Shown piece by piece: positions 26,734 to 38,400 of a stretch of DNA of 64,000 bases (position 1 is its first letter; every line of letters begins with the position of its first letter). Location: assembly GCA_015501595.1 (NCBI GenBank), contig JADNRX010000121.1, forward strand, positions 62,001 to 126,000, written 5' to 3'. Source of the DNA: Hymenopellis radicata. Lineage: Eukaryota; Basidiomycota; Agaricomycetes; Agaricales; Physalacriaceae. Below the pieces are notes generated by a model. The model made no database searches, was not told the origin of the DNA, and saw only the letters and a list, made by a program, of their open reading frames with translations. Both the position numbers and the translations under genes were made by a program.

Positions 26734-27661
26734 ATGCTTTCTTCCTCTTTTTTGACTCTTACTCTGCTTCTCGCTGCGTCGTCAGCCTCAGCCCAGTAAG
26801 TCCCTACATTGTCTGTGTGAGGCCGTCTTATAACTCCTCAGGCTTTCATCGAGCTGCACCACGGCGCTGGGCGCCGTGACTGCGAATGCGGACGCTAATG
26901 CCTGCTTGAGCCCTTCCTCGCTCATCTCTCTCGCTGTCGGGTCTGCAAACACGTCTATTATTGACCCCATCAACACATGGGTCACGAATGTATGCACTCG
27001 CGGCGCATGCAGCAATGATACGCTTGCTGCTATTGTCACCAACATCACCGCCGGATGCTCGTCTGAGCTTGGGACTTTTGGCTTCGATTCTAGTCAAACC
27101 AGCACGATCATTAGCACGGTCCAAGAGGCGTATCCTACTGTGAGGAAGGTCGTCTGTCTCAAAGAGTAAGTCTCCATTTCCAAGTACTCGAAATATTTGA
27201 TCTTACTGAAACGTCTCCAACGTTCAGCGGGGACACCTACTGTGTAACAGAAACCCTCAACAATCTTCAAACCTCGTTGGGGACGACGCTCAGTCTCAGC
27301 AACATTGTCTCGCTCTTTGGATCAGACGATACACAGATTCCTTCCAACATCACTTGCTCCGATTGCTCAAAGGCAGCTTATTCCATCGTGAAGGCAGACT
27401 ATCCCGCCCTTGTGTCCGACGACGAGAGTGATGTTCAAGCTGAGTGTGGCGCTTCATTCACTGGTACGTGTTTCATTATTCGAGACGTAAACCTCGTACC
27501 AACCATTGATTCATGCAGATGGCTCATCACCATCTGGGATATCCCAGACAGCTCCCTCCGGGTTTGCAGCGACGTCGACAGACAATGACTCGGCATGGGG
27601 CTTCAGGATTGGTGGACAATTCGCAGCGGTCTCTGCGTTTTTGGCTGTTCTCTTAGCTTGA
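26734..27661 (+). CDS. secreted cysteine-rich GPI-type protein, copy A
   Basis: Four exons. Signal peptide MLSSSFLTLTLLLAASSASA, mature start near QLSSSCTTALGAV, ten cysteines, acidic and threonine-rich body, then a serine-rich stalk (GISQTAPSGFAATSTD) and a hydrophobic tail FAAVSAFLAVLLA with nothing after it, as expected for a GPI anchor signal. Core phrases: DPINTWVTNVCTRGACSNDT, TNITAGCSSEL, AYPTVRKVVCLK and SDCSKAAYSIVKADYPALV. The last intron has donor GTACGT and rejoins as T/DGSSPSG. It resembles fungal secreted proteins of unknown function (DUF7729-like, from memory). The next gene downstream is a paralog with the same intron positions. Confidence 0.88.
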
Positions 27662-28179
27662 TTATGACCACCACTAGGCCCCGTATTGAGGGTCACGGAC
27701 TTATGTAGAATATTACACGTTAATGCCAAATCCCATTCTTTGATATCCATCTCTTGGGCGGTCGTACATACTTTACATAAATAATAAAGTCTGCATCGGT
27801 AAGGATTTCTTCAGGAACGAAGTCGATCAAAAGATGATCTTGGTCTATCTTGGTCCTCTTCGATCACGCCCTCCCAATGTCACTCATATGCTGCTACACC
27901 TTTCGGTGATTGGACCGTCGCAGCCCCAGTCCAGCTACCTGCATTAGCACGTCTCGGCAATGCAAAACATCACACTTGGATGGTAACCGGCATGTGTATC
28001 AGAGCTCTGATTGGGTGTTGTCGGGCACGTCAAATCATCACTCGACCCGATACTTTGGAAGAAGGGGAGGCTTATAGGCGACGCTCCACGCCTCAAATGG
28101 CCATCCTCCTCTCTATTTCTCTTCTGAACTTTCATTTTCTTTCGCATTCTTTTATTCTTTCCTTTCAAACACGTTCACT
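27662..28179. other. spacer between the tandem secreted-protein genes
   Basis: 518 bp: 3' UTR of copy A and promoter of copy B. Near 28.07 kb there is a CTTATAGG stretch that could act as a weak TATA element, followed by a C/T-rich run leading to the ATG. No other element was seen. Confidence 0.4.
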
Positions 28180-29134
28180 ATGCTGGGTCATATGAAGTTC
28201 TTTTCTCTCGTTCTGACTGCTGGACTGGCATCTGCACAGTGCGTATCGTGTTAATAATTTATTGATGAGTTTGGATTGACGTGTCTGAAGGATCTCTTTA
28301 TCCTCTTCTTGCATCGATTCAGTGAAGGGCCTGCTTACTTCTCCTGATGCGGCATGTATGAACCCAGCAGCGCTGTTGTCTTTCGTGGTCGGCACAGAGC
28401 GATCGGTTCCTAACACCGTCAACAAGTGGTTGACTGGGCTATGTTCGAAGGGGACGTGCTCGGACGCCTCTTTGGAGGCGATGGTCGCGAATGTGACTAC
28501 TGGCTGCAGTGATGATCTTGCTGGTATTGGCGCACCAGAGGACATTGCGAGTACTGTCCTCGATATTGTGAAACAGACGTACCCGACAGCTCGTCAAGTT
28601 GCTTGTTTGAAGGAGTGAGTGCTAATAATAATGCTTGTGCGAACAAGATTTGACATTAATCTTTGTGAAGTGATACCGCCGGTCAGCTTTGCGCCACAGA
28701 GATGCTCACGAATTTGGAGACCATCGTTGGACAGCTCACGTTGGATGATTTGAGCTTCTTCAACTTGTTCGCCGACGTCCAGAAGCTCCTGTCTTCGGGA
28801 ATAAGCACATTTGCGTGCACGAGTTGTACCAAGGAGGCGTTCACGATAGCAAGGGAGAACTTCCCCGATCTCGTATCGCAAGTCAATGACCAGGCCATCG
28901 ACCTGTGTGGGGTGTCATTCATCGGTGAGCTTTCACAGTCATTATGCAGACGAGGCAAGGTCTAACCGAATCTTTGTAGATGGCAACCTCGCGGATAATG
29001 TATCGCAGACCGCCACGGACGGTCTGTTTACGGCGGTGGTCGCTAACGACGTCCAGAATGGCGCTTTAATGAGATCAGCCCGCGTCGGATCCATTTTAGG
29101 CGTCGTCGCGCTTGGGCTTCTGCTTGTAGTGTAG
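28180..29134 (+). CDS. secreted cysteine-rich GPI-type protein, copy B
   Basis: Paralog of the preceding gene in the same orientation. Signal peptide MLGHMKFFSLVLTAGLASAQ, mature start ISLSSSCIDSVKGLL, the same ten-cysteine plan (NKWLTGLCSKGTCSDAS, ANVTTGCSDDLAG, TYPTARQVACLK, TFACTSCTKEAFTIARENFP) and a hydrophobic C-terminal tail (VGSILGVVALGLLLVV) that suggests a GPI anchor. All three introns sit at the same places as in copy A: after the signal peptide, after CLK, and before the stalk (rejoining as DGNLADNV). Overall residue identity is low outside the cysteine framework, so the duplication is old or has diverged quickly. Function unknown; a cell-surface or apoplastic role is inferred. 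Confidence 0.88.
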
Positions 29135-29501
29135 GCGGCTCGATGACAGGCATACCCAGTAGATACCCGCTGCGTTCACGAGTTGACAACGGACACCATT
29201 CATTTGTCGTGATAGATATCCTTCCATAATCCTTTCAATGTTCTTGGACCTTTAATGATGACTTGCAGTGTAAGATTTCTGAGCATGAATGATTCTTGGT
29301 GGCGTCTTACTTGCAATGAATATCACGCATGGAAGACATCTATGCGCCATAAGAGTCTTCAATACGCAAGGCCGAGGTCTTCAACTTGAAATCAATAGGC
29401 TCTTCTTATTTACGTGACGTTACGGTCACAGTTGCCTTCTTCGCCTTGCTCCGCGACTGCTCTGCGCAACGAGGCCTTGTTTGGGTCTCCCACGAATTAC
29501 G
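29135..29501. other. intergenic region
   Basis: 367 bp between tandem plus-strand genes. It should hold the 3' UTR of copy B and the promoter of the next gene. Nothing distinct was recognised. Confidence 0.4.
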
Positions 29502-32500
29502 ATGAGCTCTGCGCCGGGACTCACAAGAATGCGTACTGGCGACTATCCTAAACCCGAAGATGGCATCGCTGAATGGGCCAGCAAAATCAAGGCCATGCAG
29601 CAGCAGGTGGATGCCGACGAAGAGCTGAACAGAGAAAGCTTGAGCAGGAAATCGCTGCATCAAGGCTGGCCAGACAGCGCAGGAGCAGAGGGGTTGGCTA
29701 CGGGAGTCGTATTCAGAGTCTTGACTTGTGTACGACTCCGTTTTAATTCAGTGGTCATTTCGTATACTCACGTCTCTACAGCTGCAGAAGCCTCCAAGCT
29801 GGCGTCTATCAAAGACGACACACCATTGTCTGCCGACGAGTCAAAGTCGAGTCATGATCGTCGACAGGCACAGGACGCTGCGATGCGGAAGCTTATGGGC
29901 AGTCCCCCTACATCTCCTACTTTTCGTCGAGAACCACCTCCTTCGTCCTCGAATCCTCCGTCCATGTCTTTAGCCGCCTTCATGGGCGGCCGTGCTACTG
30001 GTCCACGATTAAATAAGCACGCACCACAGCAGGATGCCCATGATCCGACCCAGTTTGACCAACGCACACGCATTGATGCTCCTCATCCGATCTTTGGCAG
30101 CAAAGGTGTCGCTATGCCTGGCATGACTGCCAGTTCAAAGTCGTCCGCGTCGCTCTACATGAACAGTCCTAGTGCTCGCAGTATGGACCAATTGCCAAGC
30201 CCTGATGATATGAGGTCCAGGAAACTCAGTACCCCTTCAGTGGCTTCACGCTATATGGAACAGGTATCAGCAGCGCGGCCAATGTCGCCTCAGAAGCCTC
30301 CAAGTCGGGATCGTACCATAAGCACCCCTACAAGGCCACTGGACGTGAAACCACCTTCATCGTCGCGTCCTCCTAGTAGTCTGGCTTCAACCTCGACGGC
30401 TATACCCACTATTGTGAGCTCTCATGCAACAGGTGCATCCATTAAATCCCTGTCGTCTCCACCAACTCGCCCCTTTACTCCATCTCAACGTTCATCCACA
30501 CCTACGACGACAGCGTCCACTCCTGCCCTCGCAAGACCCATACAACCCTCCCCGCGTACATCTCTTGGGCCACTCATACCTCCATCCAAGACGCCCTCGC
30601 CTGCTTTCCTGAAGCCTGATACTCCCAAGGATCCCACCCCTAGTATCAGCAGGCTGCAAGGTCGAGGCTTTGTCCAAAACATGGTCAAAGTAAGCCAAGA
30701 GTTGCAAGGTCCTCCTTCCAGTATTAAGGAAGAAACGACGCGTCAAAGTGGCCGCAAGAGCTCTGTCCTTGATCGTTGGCAGCCTCAGAACATGCAGTCC
30801 AAGTCACCACCCGCCTCTCCCAAACCTTCTCCTTCTCCCATTCGCAAGGTCCGCACTGTTGGCCCCCCAGCAAGCGAAGACAAGCCGAAGAGCTTGAAGC
30901 ATGCGCCATCGCTACCATCCATGCGTGCCCGGAGCACCCCTTCACCCACCAAGCATTTTGAAGGAAAGTCATCCAATGGCCAGGGCTTAGGCTCTGCAAC
31001 AACCATGATGATTTTCAAGCCTGCCCCCGAGCCTAATAAAGTGTCGTTCCCAGCAGTCGATGAGCTTGGAGTGCACCGAACTGGCAGCAAAGTCTCGTTC
31101 GCAGAACCGGAGATAATACCCGAACCCCGGAAGCCTTTAGCTCATGTGCGTTCATTTTGGTGATTGCGCTGCAACATTACTTACGGGTTGATTTTGGTGT
31201 TCTTGTTGTCTCATATCATGGCATTTATATTCATAATTCATGCTTTGGAATATTTGCTATACAGCCGACGAAAGACAGAGCGAAGAAACCCCGCAAGGGC
31301 AAATCCGCGGCCCCAAGCGATTCGAAAGGTTCTTTGTCCGCAAGCAGCCCCGTGAAAGAATCGGCAGATTCGCTGCCGCCAGACGTTTCCACAACGACGA
31401 CAACGAATGAGGACGTAAAGACCCCCGTCACGTCTTCCGATGCGCCGTCCTTTGTCCGCACTCTTAACGGCTCACATGTTACTGACCGTTGGGCCAACCA
31501 TGGTATCATTCAGTCACAGTCCCCTGCACCAACGAGCGATGCTTCTACCGAGGTGAAACCCGCTCGTAAAATGGTTGGGCGTCAAGCACTGCCAGGCATG
31601 ACTGCTGACTTTGTTGCCCCGATCTCCCGCTCGAACGCTGCTGGTGACACTGGCGTGCAGGCTCCTGCTCCTCGACTGCCTAGCATCCTCACCTCGTCAG
31701 CTGTCAGGTCGGATAATATTTCACCCTCACCTCGGTCAAGGATACCCAGTTCGGGCAATAGAGCCACTGTGATGGATGTGGCACAGGCTTTCAGCGAGAC
31801 TGCCGCCTCTCCGGAGCCCGTCGTTACCCCCCGGAGCCGGAGGTCCCAAAAAGCCCTATTCCTGAACCTCTCCCTTCACCTTCCTTTGCGGCGCGCCCAC
31901 AGCTTGTCCCACCTTCACCAGAGCGTCGACGATCGAGTTATGATAGGTTCTCTGCAATCAGCTTACCTCCGTTGAAGGAGGAGGCTACACCTATGCCTAC
32001 TCCTGCAGGGACGCTATCACGCGACGTTGTTAAATCGTTGGGCCCTGACTTTGACGAACTTGAAGAACTGGCGAAGAAGCTCAACAAGCCGGAAGTAGTG
32101 ACACTTGGTTAAGATTCTCGCGATTTCCTTTCTTCATTGTGCGCTGATCGCTTTTCCAGATTTCCCAGAGGAGCCTCTTCCTCATCCTGATGTGTCTTTG
32201 CTCGCGACCAATCCATCGACCTATGTCTCTGATCCAAGCATTCGCACTATATCTGTAGACGTTATGTCGATTTCGGGGAATGCTGCTACCGCTGTACAGG
32301 AGTCTGCCGTGTTCTACGACTCTGAAATCATTGTCATCATCCACAGGAAGAAGTCTACATCCAGTGGCCTGGTGTCTACGACTGTCTGGGCGTGGCAAGG
32401 CAAGAACAGTCGACTCGATGAGGGAGAAAAGAGTAAACTGACCGAGATCGCCTCACGTTATGGCACTTCATACGTGAGACCATTTCTCATGTTGTTTCGT

Positions 32501-33678
32501 CTCGCCTTGACGTTATTGTGCAGATTCCTGTTCCGCAATATGCAGAGCCTCTGGAGCTCCTCAGTGTGCTGGGTGGTCAATTGGCGATACGTCAGGTAAG
32601 CCTCCCTTTGTTGCGATTGAATGAAAGCCAACCTTTTATAGGGATCGCGAGCTCATTGGTCGGCCGATAACACGGCTATGCACGTTGTACGTTCGAAGGG
32701 AGGCTACATTACGATTGACGAGCTTGATTTGGTACGTGCGCTGTTTACACGAGACTGCTGCCACTCAGCGCGAACTTAGAACATCAAAAACCTGTGTTCC
32801 GGATTCAGCTACTGCGTGTCTGTGCTCGACACTATCTACGTTTGGCATGGATGTGGTGCTGTGTCGAAGGAACGCAAGGCTGCTCATCGTTATGCGCGGA
32901 CACTCGGCCAGAACGTTGTCGAACTCGCTCATGGAGCCAGTGATGATGACGACGACATGTTCTGGATGGTACTGGGTGAAGATGAGTATGCTCAAGCCGA
33001 TTATTGGCGTTGGAGGAGTATGGCACCTCGTACGGATCCGACTGTGTGGCATGTGGATGCTTCTCGAGGCAAAAATGCTGTAAGTTACTTTCTTCGTCGT
33101 GGTTCGACTCTTACTGAATCTTTTCAAAGCTTTCGGCTGTTTCATCTTTGGTCGACTCAGTCAAGTCTTCGGTCTTCTTGGTGGACTGTATTTGGGAGAT
33201 CTTCGTACTTGTCGGCCAGGACGCCAGAGCCCAAAGACAAAACATTAAGCTTGCGATATCCTCTGCTCAAGTGAGCCTGCCCCCCTCTTCTGGAATCCGA
33301 CTCATGTCTTCCAGGAACTTGCGAATTATGTATCACCGGATCAGCCGTATACACCGACTATCCATGTTCTTATTTTCCCTAGTCTCATTCCCCTTGACCT
33401 CCGTCTGCACTTTAGAGATTTCGACGAAGCGCTTTGGGTATGTCGTCACGTAGAGGATCGTTACAGCAGGCTGATCTCCTCCTAGAATGATAACAATGTT
33501 CCTAACCATATGAATTTACTCTCCGTCTCGGAGGCCCTTCAACATGTGCGTAGCCTCGTCTTTCTCTTTCATACTCACCTTAACGTCCCTCTGTAGCTTC
33601 AACAACATACTTGGGACAAGGCTATTCTCAGCGACAAAACCATGTTACCCTTGGGCATCGATCCCTCTCATCTCTAAT
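29502..33678 (+). CDS. large disordered protein with gelsolin-like C-terminal repeats
   Basis: Start MSSAPGLTRMRTGDYPKPED. The N-terminal region has a charged helix (KLEQEIAASRLARQRRSRG), followed by about 800 residues rich in Ser/Pro with short islands (MSLAAFMGGRATGPRLNKHA; VTDRWANHGIIQSQ; RKMVGRQALPGMTADF). This layout fits the fungal DUF4045-type proteins. From about 32.1 kb there are gelsolin-like folds in many small exons: YDSEIIVIIHRKKS, VWAWQGKNSRLDEGEKSKL, VPQYAEPLELLSVLGGQLAI, GFSYCVSVLDTIYVWHGCGA and SSVFLVDCIWEIFVLVGQDA. Actin or membrane binding is inferred from the fold only. The frame slips by -1 at about 29622-29625 and again in the C run 31827-31832. Exact exon ends around 29.7 and 31.2 kb are uncertain. 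Confidence 0.8.
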
Positions 33679-33970
33679 CATCAGGCTGGAAAGGATTATA
33701 AGGACGGACAGTAATACCACATACCTACACACGTAATTTATATCTAATTTGCACATCATCGTGTTGAACATCAGTGGTATCTGATGTAACTCGAGCGTTT
33801 GAAGACCTCAGTCTTCCGCCTCTTCCCGCCCCCGTTTGGTGAGTTCAAGTAGCTGTCTGTGGCCGTAAGCGATTCCAGCAAGAGCACATAATAATATACG
33901 ATATTTTGTATACACCACAGAATTAACAAGAAATCAGATAGAAGACATCGTCTACGTACAGTAAGTACAG

Positions 33971-35313
33971 CTAGCCATACCACTTGTTCCCGAGGCGCGT
34001 CTTCGCCGGCGGACGTTGGGGAACCATTGGTTCAGTAATGTTGAAGACCTCGATAGCCCTCTGCAAAAGAACGCAATCAGTGCGAGTTCACAAACCGAGA
34101 TAAGGAATTTTACCTTCCAAGTGGCTTGATCGAACTCGAGTACGATTTGACGTTTGCGAAGCCCTTGTTCGTAGTCTTCATCCGAAGGTTGACCACAGCT
34201 ATCTGGAGACTTGCACATCAGAAAAGCCGTCACATACTTGAGATGAAAATTGCATTACATATCATGGGCTCGCCGTCAAGGCTGGTCTCCAATGCGACCT
34301 TGCCGTCACGGATGAGGAATGAGAGATGGAAAATATTTTCGACGGATTGCGCGAAGTCATTTGGGTTTATGACAAATTTGAACAGATTCACTGGCTCCCC
34401 AATTTCTGTCAAGAGGTTTTCCAGCTGAAATGCGGGTTTGACAGTGGTTTGAAAACGGATGCATCGGTAACTTACGACGGCAACATTCTTCGTAGTCTCA
34501 TTCTCAGAACGAGCGATATCTTCTTCCTTCAACTCCTGAGGCTTTCGCTCTTCCGCTTTGTTTTTCTCCAACTTAGCCCTTTGTACCGGAGCTCTTTTCT
34601 TCGCTTCCAGTGACAATGGCCCAAGCCTGAGACGCTCAAGTTGAGATAAGAAAAGAAAGAGGACGTGACGTACATGAAGCCGATGGCTGGCGCTCTGTGG
34701 ATCTTTGCAAGAGCCTTACGCCCAATAATGGTCCAGTCGAGAACCATATCCGGGTCGTCGTCTTCATCGCCTTCCGCGTCAGACTCGTCCCCGCCCGGAA
34801 TCTGGTTGCCGAACTTGCGGCCACCCATGAACGTGACGAGCTTGGAGACAAACTCGTCCACGTCAAACGCGCCTGCGCCGGATTTCATTGCCCGCGCCTT
34901 TTGAGCGCCGAGATTTGAGGCCATTAACAGAAACGCGGAATCGAGTGTGGCCTCTTGGGGTCCCTTGACTACATTCTGGAGTCGACATATGCATTATGAG
35001 GAGCGGGAAACGCGTACCTCGAGCAAAGTATTTATCGGCTTTGCCAATGCCTTCCGCGATATCGCTGATGCTTAGATCATTGATATTTGCCTGATGTTCT
35101 ACAAAAACGCGTCTTTTTCGAGTGGTAAGCCTGAATGCTGTATATCTTACGCTCCATGTTCCGTGTGAGGGAGCGGTAGTCCTTGCGGACGGCGCGTTTC
35201 TCGTCTGCATCCTGGTCGGGGTCGTAGATGAGACCGCCTGCGTGTGGAGCGATGAATAAAGGGTAAATTGAGGGAAAATAAAGAGCACCTTTCGACGAGC
35301 CTGCTTGTGACAT
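33971..35313 (-). CDS. NSE4: Nse4, kleisin subunit of the SMC5/6 complex
   Basis: Kleisin that bridges the Smc5 and Smc6 heads, acting in homologous recombination and replication-fork repair. Start MSQAGSSKG. Seen: [40 protein letters not shown] (helix contacting an SMC arm), [19 protein letters not shown], then [18 protein letters not shown], an acidic loop ([16 protein letters not shown]), and the C-terminal winged-helix region ([35 protein letters not shown]), ending GNKWYG. About seven exons; introns read include GTGCTC to GCAG after GSSKG and GTACGC to GTAG before VKGPQEA. The gene faces the SNF2 gene with 130 bp between start codons. Confidence 0.92.
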
Positions 35314-35335
35314 TGTGCTCAGTCAAACGGGAGGG

Positions 35336-35341
35336 ACGCGT
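35336..35341. promoter_or_regulatory. MluI cell-cycle box (ACGCGT) in a shared promoter
   Basis: Perfect palindromic ACGCGT, the site bound by MBF in other fungi to switch on S-phase and DNA-repair genes. It lies 23 bp upstream of the Nse4 ATG and about 100 bp upstream of the SNF2-gene ATG. A related GCGCGTC is at about 35391-35397. Binding is inferred. Confidence 0.5.
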
Positions 35342-35443
35342 TGTTGGGTGTAAGAGGCAAAGACTTGTTGTGCTTTGTTTGTTGTCACAGCGCGTCTGAC
35401 GTCGCCGGTCGGGCACCCTTTCTTCACGACGAGCTCGACAACC

Positions 35444-38400
35444 ATGAACCATCTTGTCGGCGTACGTGGCCATTCATCTCCCTCTCATCCTAGTCTGACG
35501 TCGGGCACAGTATTCAAAGTCGGCGCGTGCTAAATGTCATGGTCCACCGCCCTGCAAGGTGCCGTCAAGTGATTCTGCTGAATGAGACGCGTCGCCAACC
35601 TTTTTTTTTGCAGAATTCGCCAGTGGAGACAGGCAGCCTCCGATATGGCAAACTAATCACCGCTGACTTTGGTGACTCTATCGAATGGCGGCATTGGTAA
35701 GACGAAAATGTCGTTCCTCATCGCGCTTTTAACACGATTAAAAAGGGGATGTGTCACGCCAGACATCCTTGCCGAACTTGCCACAGTTAATCTGGATCAA
35801 ATAAAGGAGTTTCCATCTTTAAGGTCCTTCCTTTCATTCTGCCATCATCAATTTCAGTCCGTTCATTGTTCTTGCTTAGGCCGGAGGACCAACAAAAGAT
35901 TCGTACTGCCATCCACAACAGGCGCATAGATCCTGCAGACATCCCGCCTTCGGCGCGCCCACCGGCCCCAACACCCGTTTCGCCCGCTACACAGTCCGCG
36001 CCGAGTCAGAAACAACGACGAGCTCTGCGTGACGCCGCCGCCACAAACCCGCATTCAAGTGCGGCTAACACATCTGCACCTATTGTACCAGCTACCCTTC
36101 CTCCAGCTGTTGCACTATCTCCAGTAGTTGTTCCATCGTCTCAAGGACCTCCTAGTCAGAAACAACGAAGGGCCCTTCGAGACGCCGCCGCCGCCGCTTC
36201 AAGTGTTGCCACGCCTTCAACTACCGCTATGCCTACGTCATCCTCGCAAGTCTCTAGCTCTCAAGGCATCTCAAGTCAAGCGCAACGGCGCGCAGCTACC
36301 GCTGCCACTAAAGCAAGTCCAAATAAGCGAAAGTTACCTCATGACTCTGGCTCTCAAGCGACGTCGAGTGCAATGCCTTCAAGTAGTCAGGCTCTCGCCC
36401 CAGTTGAGGATGAAGCTCTAGAAGAAGAAACTCACGAAGAGTTGTACACGAGTATGCGAACTAACGTAGTGGGCATCCAATATTACAAAGGTCTGTTTCC
36501 TCGCTTGCCAGGCTCTTGGTCCATTTCACGCCTTTCTCAGGTTTGGTCGGTCCTGGAGAAGAGGTTATCCTTCAGCGAGAGCCACATAATGCCTACGACA
36601 GGTAGGGTTTCTACTCTGTCGTGTAGTCCATTCTAATTATTGGTAGGAATGCTATCCAAGTCCTGAATATCAGCAGAACCCAAGTCGGCCATATCCCTAA
36701 AAACGTGGCACAGAAACTGGCGCCGCTTTTGGACCAACGCCTTGTTAATTGTGAGGCCATTATACATGATGGAAATTGTATGTCCTCTTTCATCTATTTT
36801 GGCTACAGCTTATTCCTGTTCAGTGTCTGGATTCAGAGGTTATACACTCGACTTGTAAGCAACGTCGCTCACCCATCATCAGCCACTCATTCTGGTTCAG
36901 GACAATCAGATTTTACGCAGCAGCCGACAAACGTGCTCTTATTCAACCAAAGTTGATATGGGCTACGCCGGGACAGCGTGGTTTCGGGCAGACTACTAGG
37001 GCCAATGCTCCTTCTTACGTCCCTCCTCCACAGGTGTCATACTCGAGTGGTGGCAGCGCAAGTGCGGCGGGTTCCTCTCAGCAGCGGAAGTCTCACGTGA
37101 CCGCGAATACCAAAGCCCAGATTGAAGCAGCTTTGAAGCAGGAGGAAGCTCGCAAGAAAGCCGCCGAGCTCAGCCGTATTTTGAATACCCTTGAAAAAGT
37201 CGACGATGAAGGGCGGCGAAGTTCTCTGCTGGACAGTGTCTGTGCGTCGGAGGATGTTTTAAATCTTCCTCTGCATCCCGATCCACCAGGGATTGCGAAG
37301 GGCGACCTGGTGGTTGACTTGATGAAGCATCAGGTGCCCTTTCAGCTACCTTCGGATCAGACCTTGAACTGACTTTGACTTTATAGAGCCAGGGTCTACA
37401 GTGGTGCATTGAACGCGAATACCCTGTCTTGCCGAAGAAGGAAAGCGATAAACCCGTCCAGTTTTGGCAGCTTCGCCAGAATCCGGCAAAGGTCGGTTGG
37501 TCACCCAAAGCTGTCGTTATCATGCTAATGCCTCAACAGAAGAGCAATTATTATTTCAATAGTAGGTCCGACGACGTATGCAGCGGGTACATTGTTCTCA
37601 AATGCACTATAGTTGCAACGAAAACTCCTATGGCTGCTCCGCCTGTATTAGGTCGTGGAGCCCTCTTTGCGGATGCCATGGTAAGCGTCTTTGCGAGATA
37701 TTTGACGAAGTTGACTTATCTACCTTTACAGGGTTTGGTAAGACTTTCCCTCGCGTAACAGGGCTTTTCTGAGAGCAACATAGGGCAAAACTTTGACGAT
37801 GATTGCCCTTGTTCTTGCAACGAAGAAGGACAAGCCAGCGCATTTTTCGAACGCCACCTTAATCGGTAAGAGTGACGATCGTGTATGATACATCGGAAGC
37901 TCAACCTGTTCCCAGTCGTACCGTTGTCGATTCTTTCAGTACGTCTTTCATATCAACGAATTCGTTCGCCAATGGTACTGTCAGAACTGGGAAAAACAAA
38001 TCCAAGACCATTGCTCGCCGGGTGCATTGAAGGCGCACGTCTATTATGGACCAGGTCGTTCCGTTAGCGCAGAAGATCTTGGCCAATTCGACATGGTCAT
38101 CACGACCTATCAGGTGTGCGTCACAGAACATACAGACTTCAAACCGGAGGATGGCCCTAGCAAAAAGAAGCGTAAAGGTGGCAAGCCGCTATTTGGTGTT
38201 CAATGGAAGGTGCGTAGTTCACAGATTATCTGCGAGAGTATTCCATTCATTTTGTACTTCCTAGCGAATTATTCTCGATGAGGGTCATTGCATCCGTAAC
38301 CCGAAGACGAAAATGGCCAAGGCGGTATGCGCAATCCCCGCCGAGCGTCGTTGGGTTCTGACGGGTACTCCCATCGTACGTTAAACAACCTTTGTATTCT

